A stretch of DNA of 11,756 nt from Desulfobacterales bacterium. GTDB lineage: Bacteria > Desulfobacterota > Desulfobacteria > Desulfobacterales > 4be13. Below, in pieces: positions 11,678 to 11,756 of this stretch (its first letter is position 1; each line of letters opens with the position of its first letter). The notes under the pieces were generated by a model. That model was not told where the DNA came from. It did not search any database and was given only the letters and a program-made list of their open reading frames with translations. The stretch spans positions 1 to 11,756 of the forward strand of contig JAOZLU010000067.1 in assembly GCA_029934695.1 (NCBI GenBank), given 5' to 3'. The position numbers were made by a program, and so were the translations under genes.

Positions 11678-11700
11678 GTTCCCAGGCTCCGCCAGGGAAC
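11678..11700. repeat. GTTCCC palindromic repeat after tupA
   Basis: GTTCCCaGGC, TCC, GCCaGGGAAC (11678-11700) is a palindrome with one mismatched pair in each arm, next to CTTCCGCCTCG. It is of the GTTCCCAGGCTCCGCCTGGGAAC type dispersed in several bacterial genomes, and matches the element at 5135-5155 on the other strand. It starts 30 bases past the tupA stop; no U-tract follows at once. Confidence 0.7.
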
Positions 11701-11756
11701 AAGTGTCCGTGGCTGAATGAATCATATTTCAGAAGGCTTTTTAACAGCAGTTCAAT

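Overview
The window looks like a chromosomal stretch of a Desulfobacterota-type (sulfate-reducer-like, possibly Desulfobacterales) bacterium. This rests on its mix of genes (a two-helix-pair rubrerythrin-like protein, a TupA-type tungstate-binding protein, a secreted chalcone-isomerase-fold protein, NADP-type GdhA) and on the many short palindromic or nested inverted repeats between genes. The taxonomic call is an inference; no marker gene settles it.

Left part, 1-3558, accessory DNA. After the last codons of an SDR-type sugar-nucleotide gene come a HicA/HicB toxin-antitoxin pair (+), a 700-bp gene-free stretch rich in small repeats, and a HigB/HigA-type pair (-). Next is a row of broken genes: a DNA methyltransferase cut off just after its DPPF motif, a small DUF1566 (Lcl_C, C-type-lectin-like) ORF with a tandemly repeated 3' end, and the C-terminal part of a mobile-element primase/helicase whose tail carries iteron-like GATACACC repeats. 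A small Cys-rich ORF follows and stops six bases short of the 3' end of tRNA-Arg(ACG). The whole reads as the eroded end of one or more elements that used this tRNA as an integration site.

Middle, 3559-8942. A gene-poor stretch holds a sigma-54-like promoter, an inverted repeat, a tiny hydrophobic ORF and a strong hairpin. Then, all on the minus strand, come a radical SAM enzyme, a GT2 glycosyltransferase of the dolichol-phosphate-mannose-synthase type, a secreted chalcone isomerase-like protein, a rubrerythrin-like protein, a LysE/RhtB exporter and a frameshifted PAS/GAF sensor remnant. Each of the five complete genes has its own Shine-Dalgarno sequence, and every gap is filled with repeat elements, so they look like separate units rather than one operon.

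Right part, 8943-11756. gdhA (-) and tupA (+) diverge from a 530-bp AT-rich control region. The region shows three inverted repeats, a 9-codon ORF with a perfect Shine-Dalgarno sequence upstream of gdhA, a strong sigma-70-like promoter for tupA, and a 102-bp palindromic element inside the predicted tupA leader. No tupB or tupC gene is visible; the window ends 109 bases after tupA in another repeat.

I do not see a complete new defence or mobile system. The best leads are the possible diversity-generating-retroelement target (DUF1566 ORF), the iteron-like tail of the primase remnant, the sigma-54-like unit at 3759-3937, and the stacked palindromic elements, two of which sit in predicted leaders.
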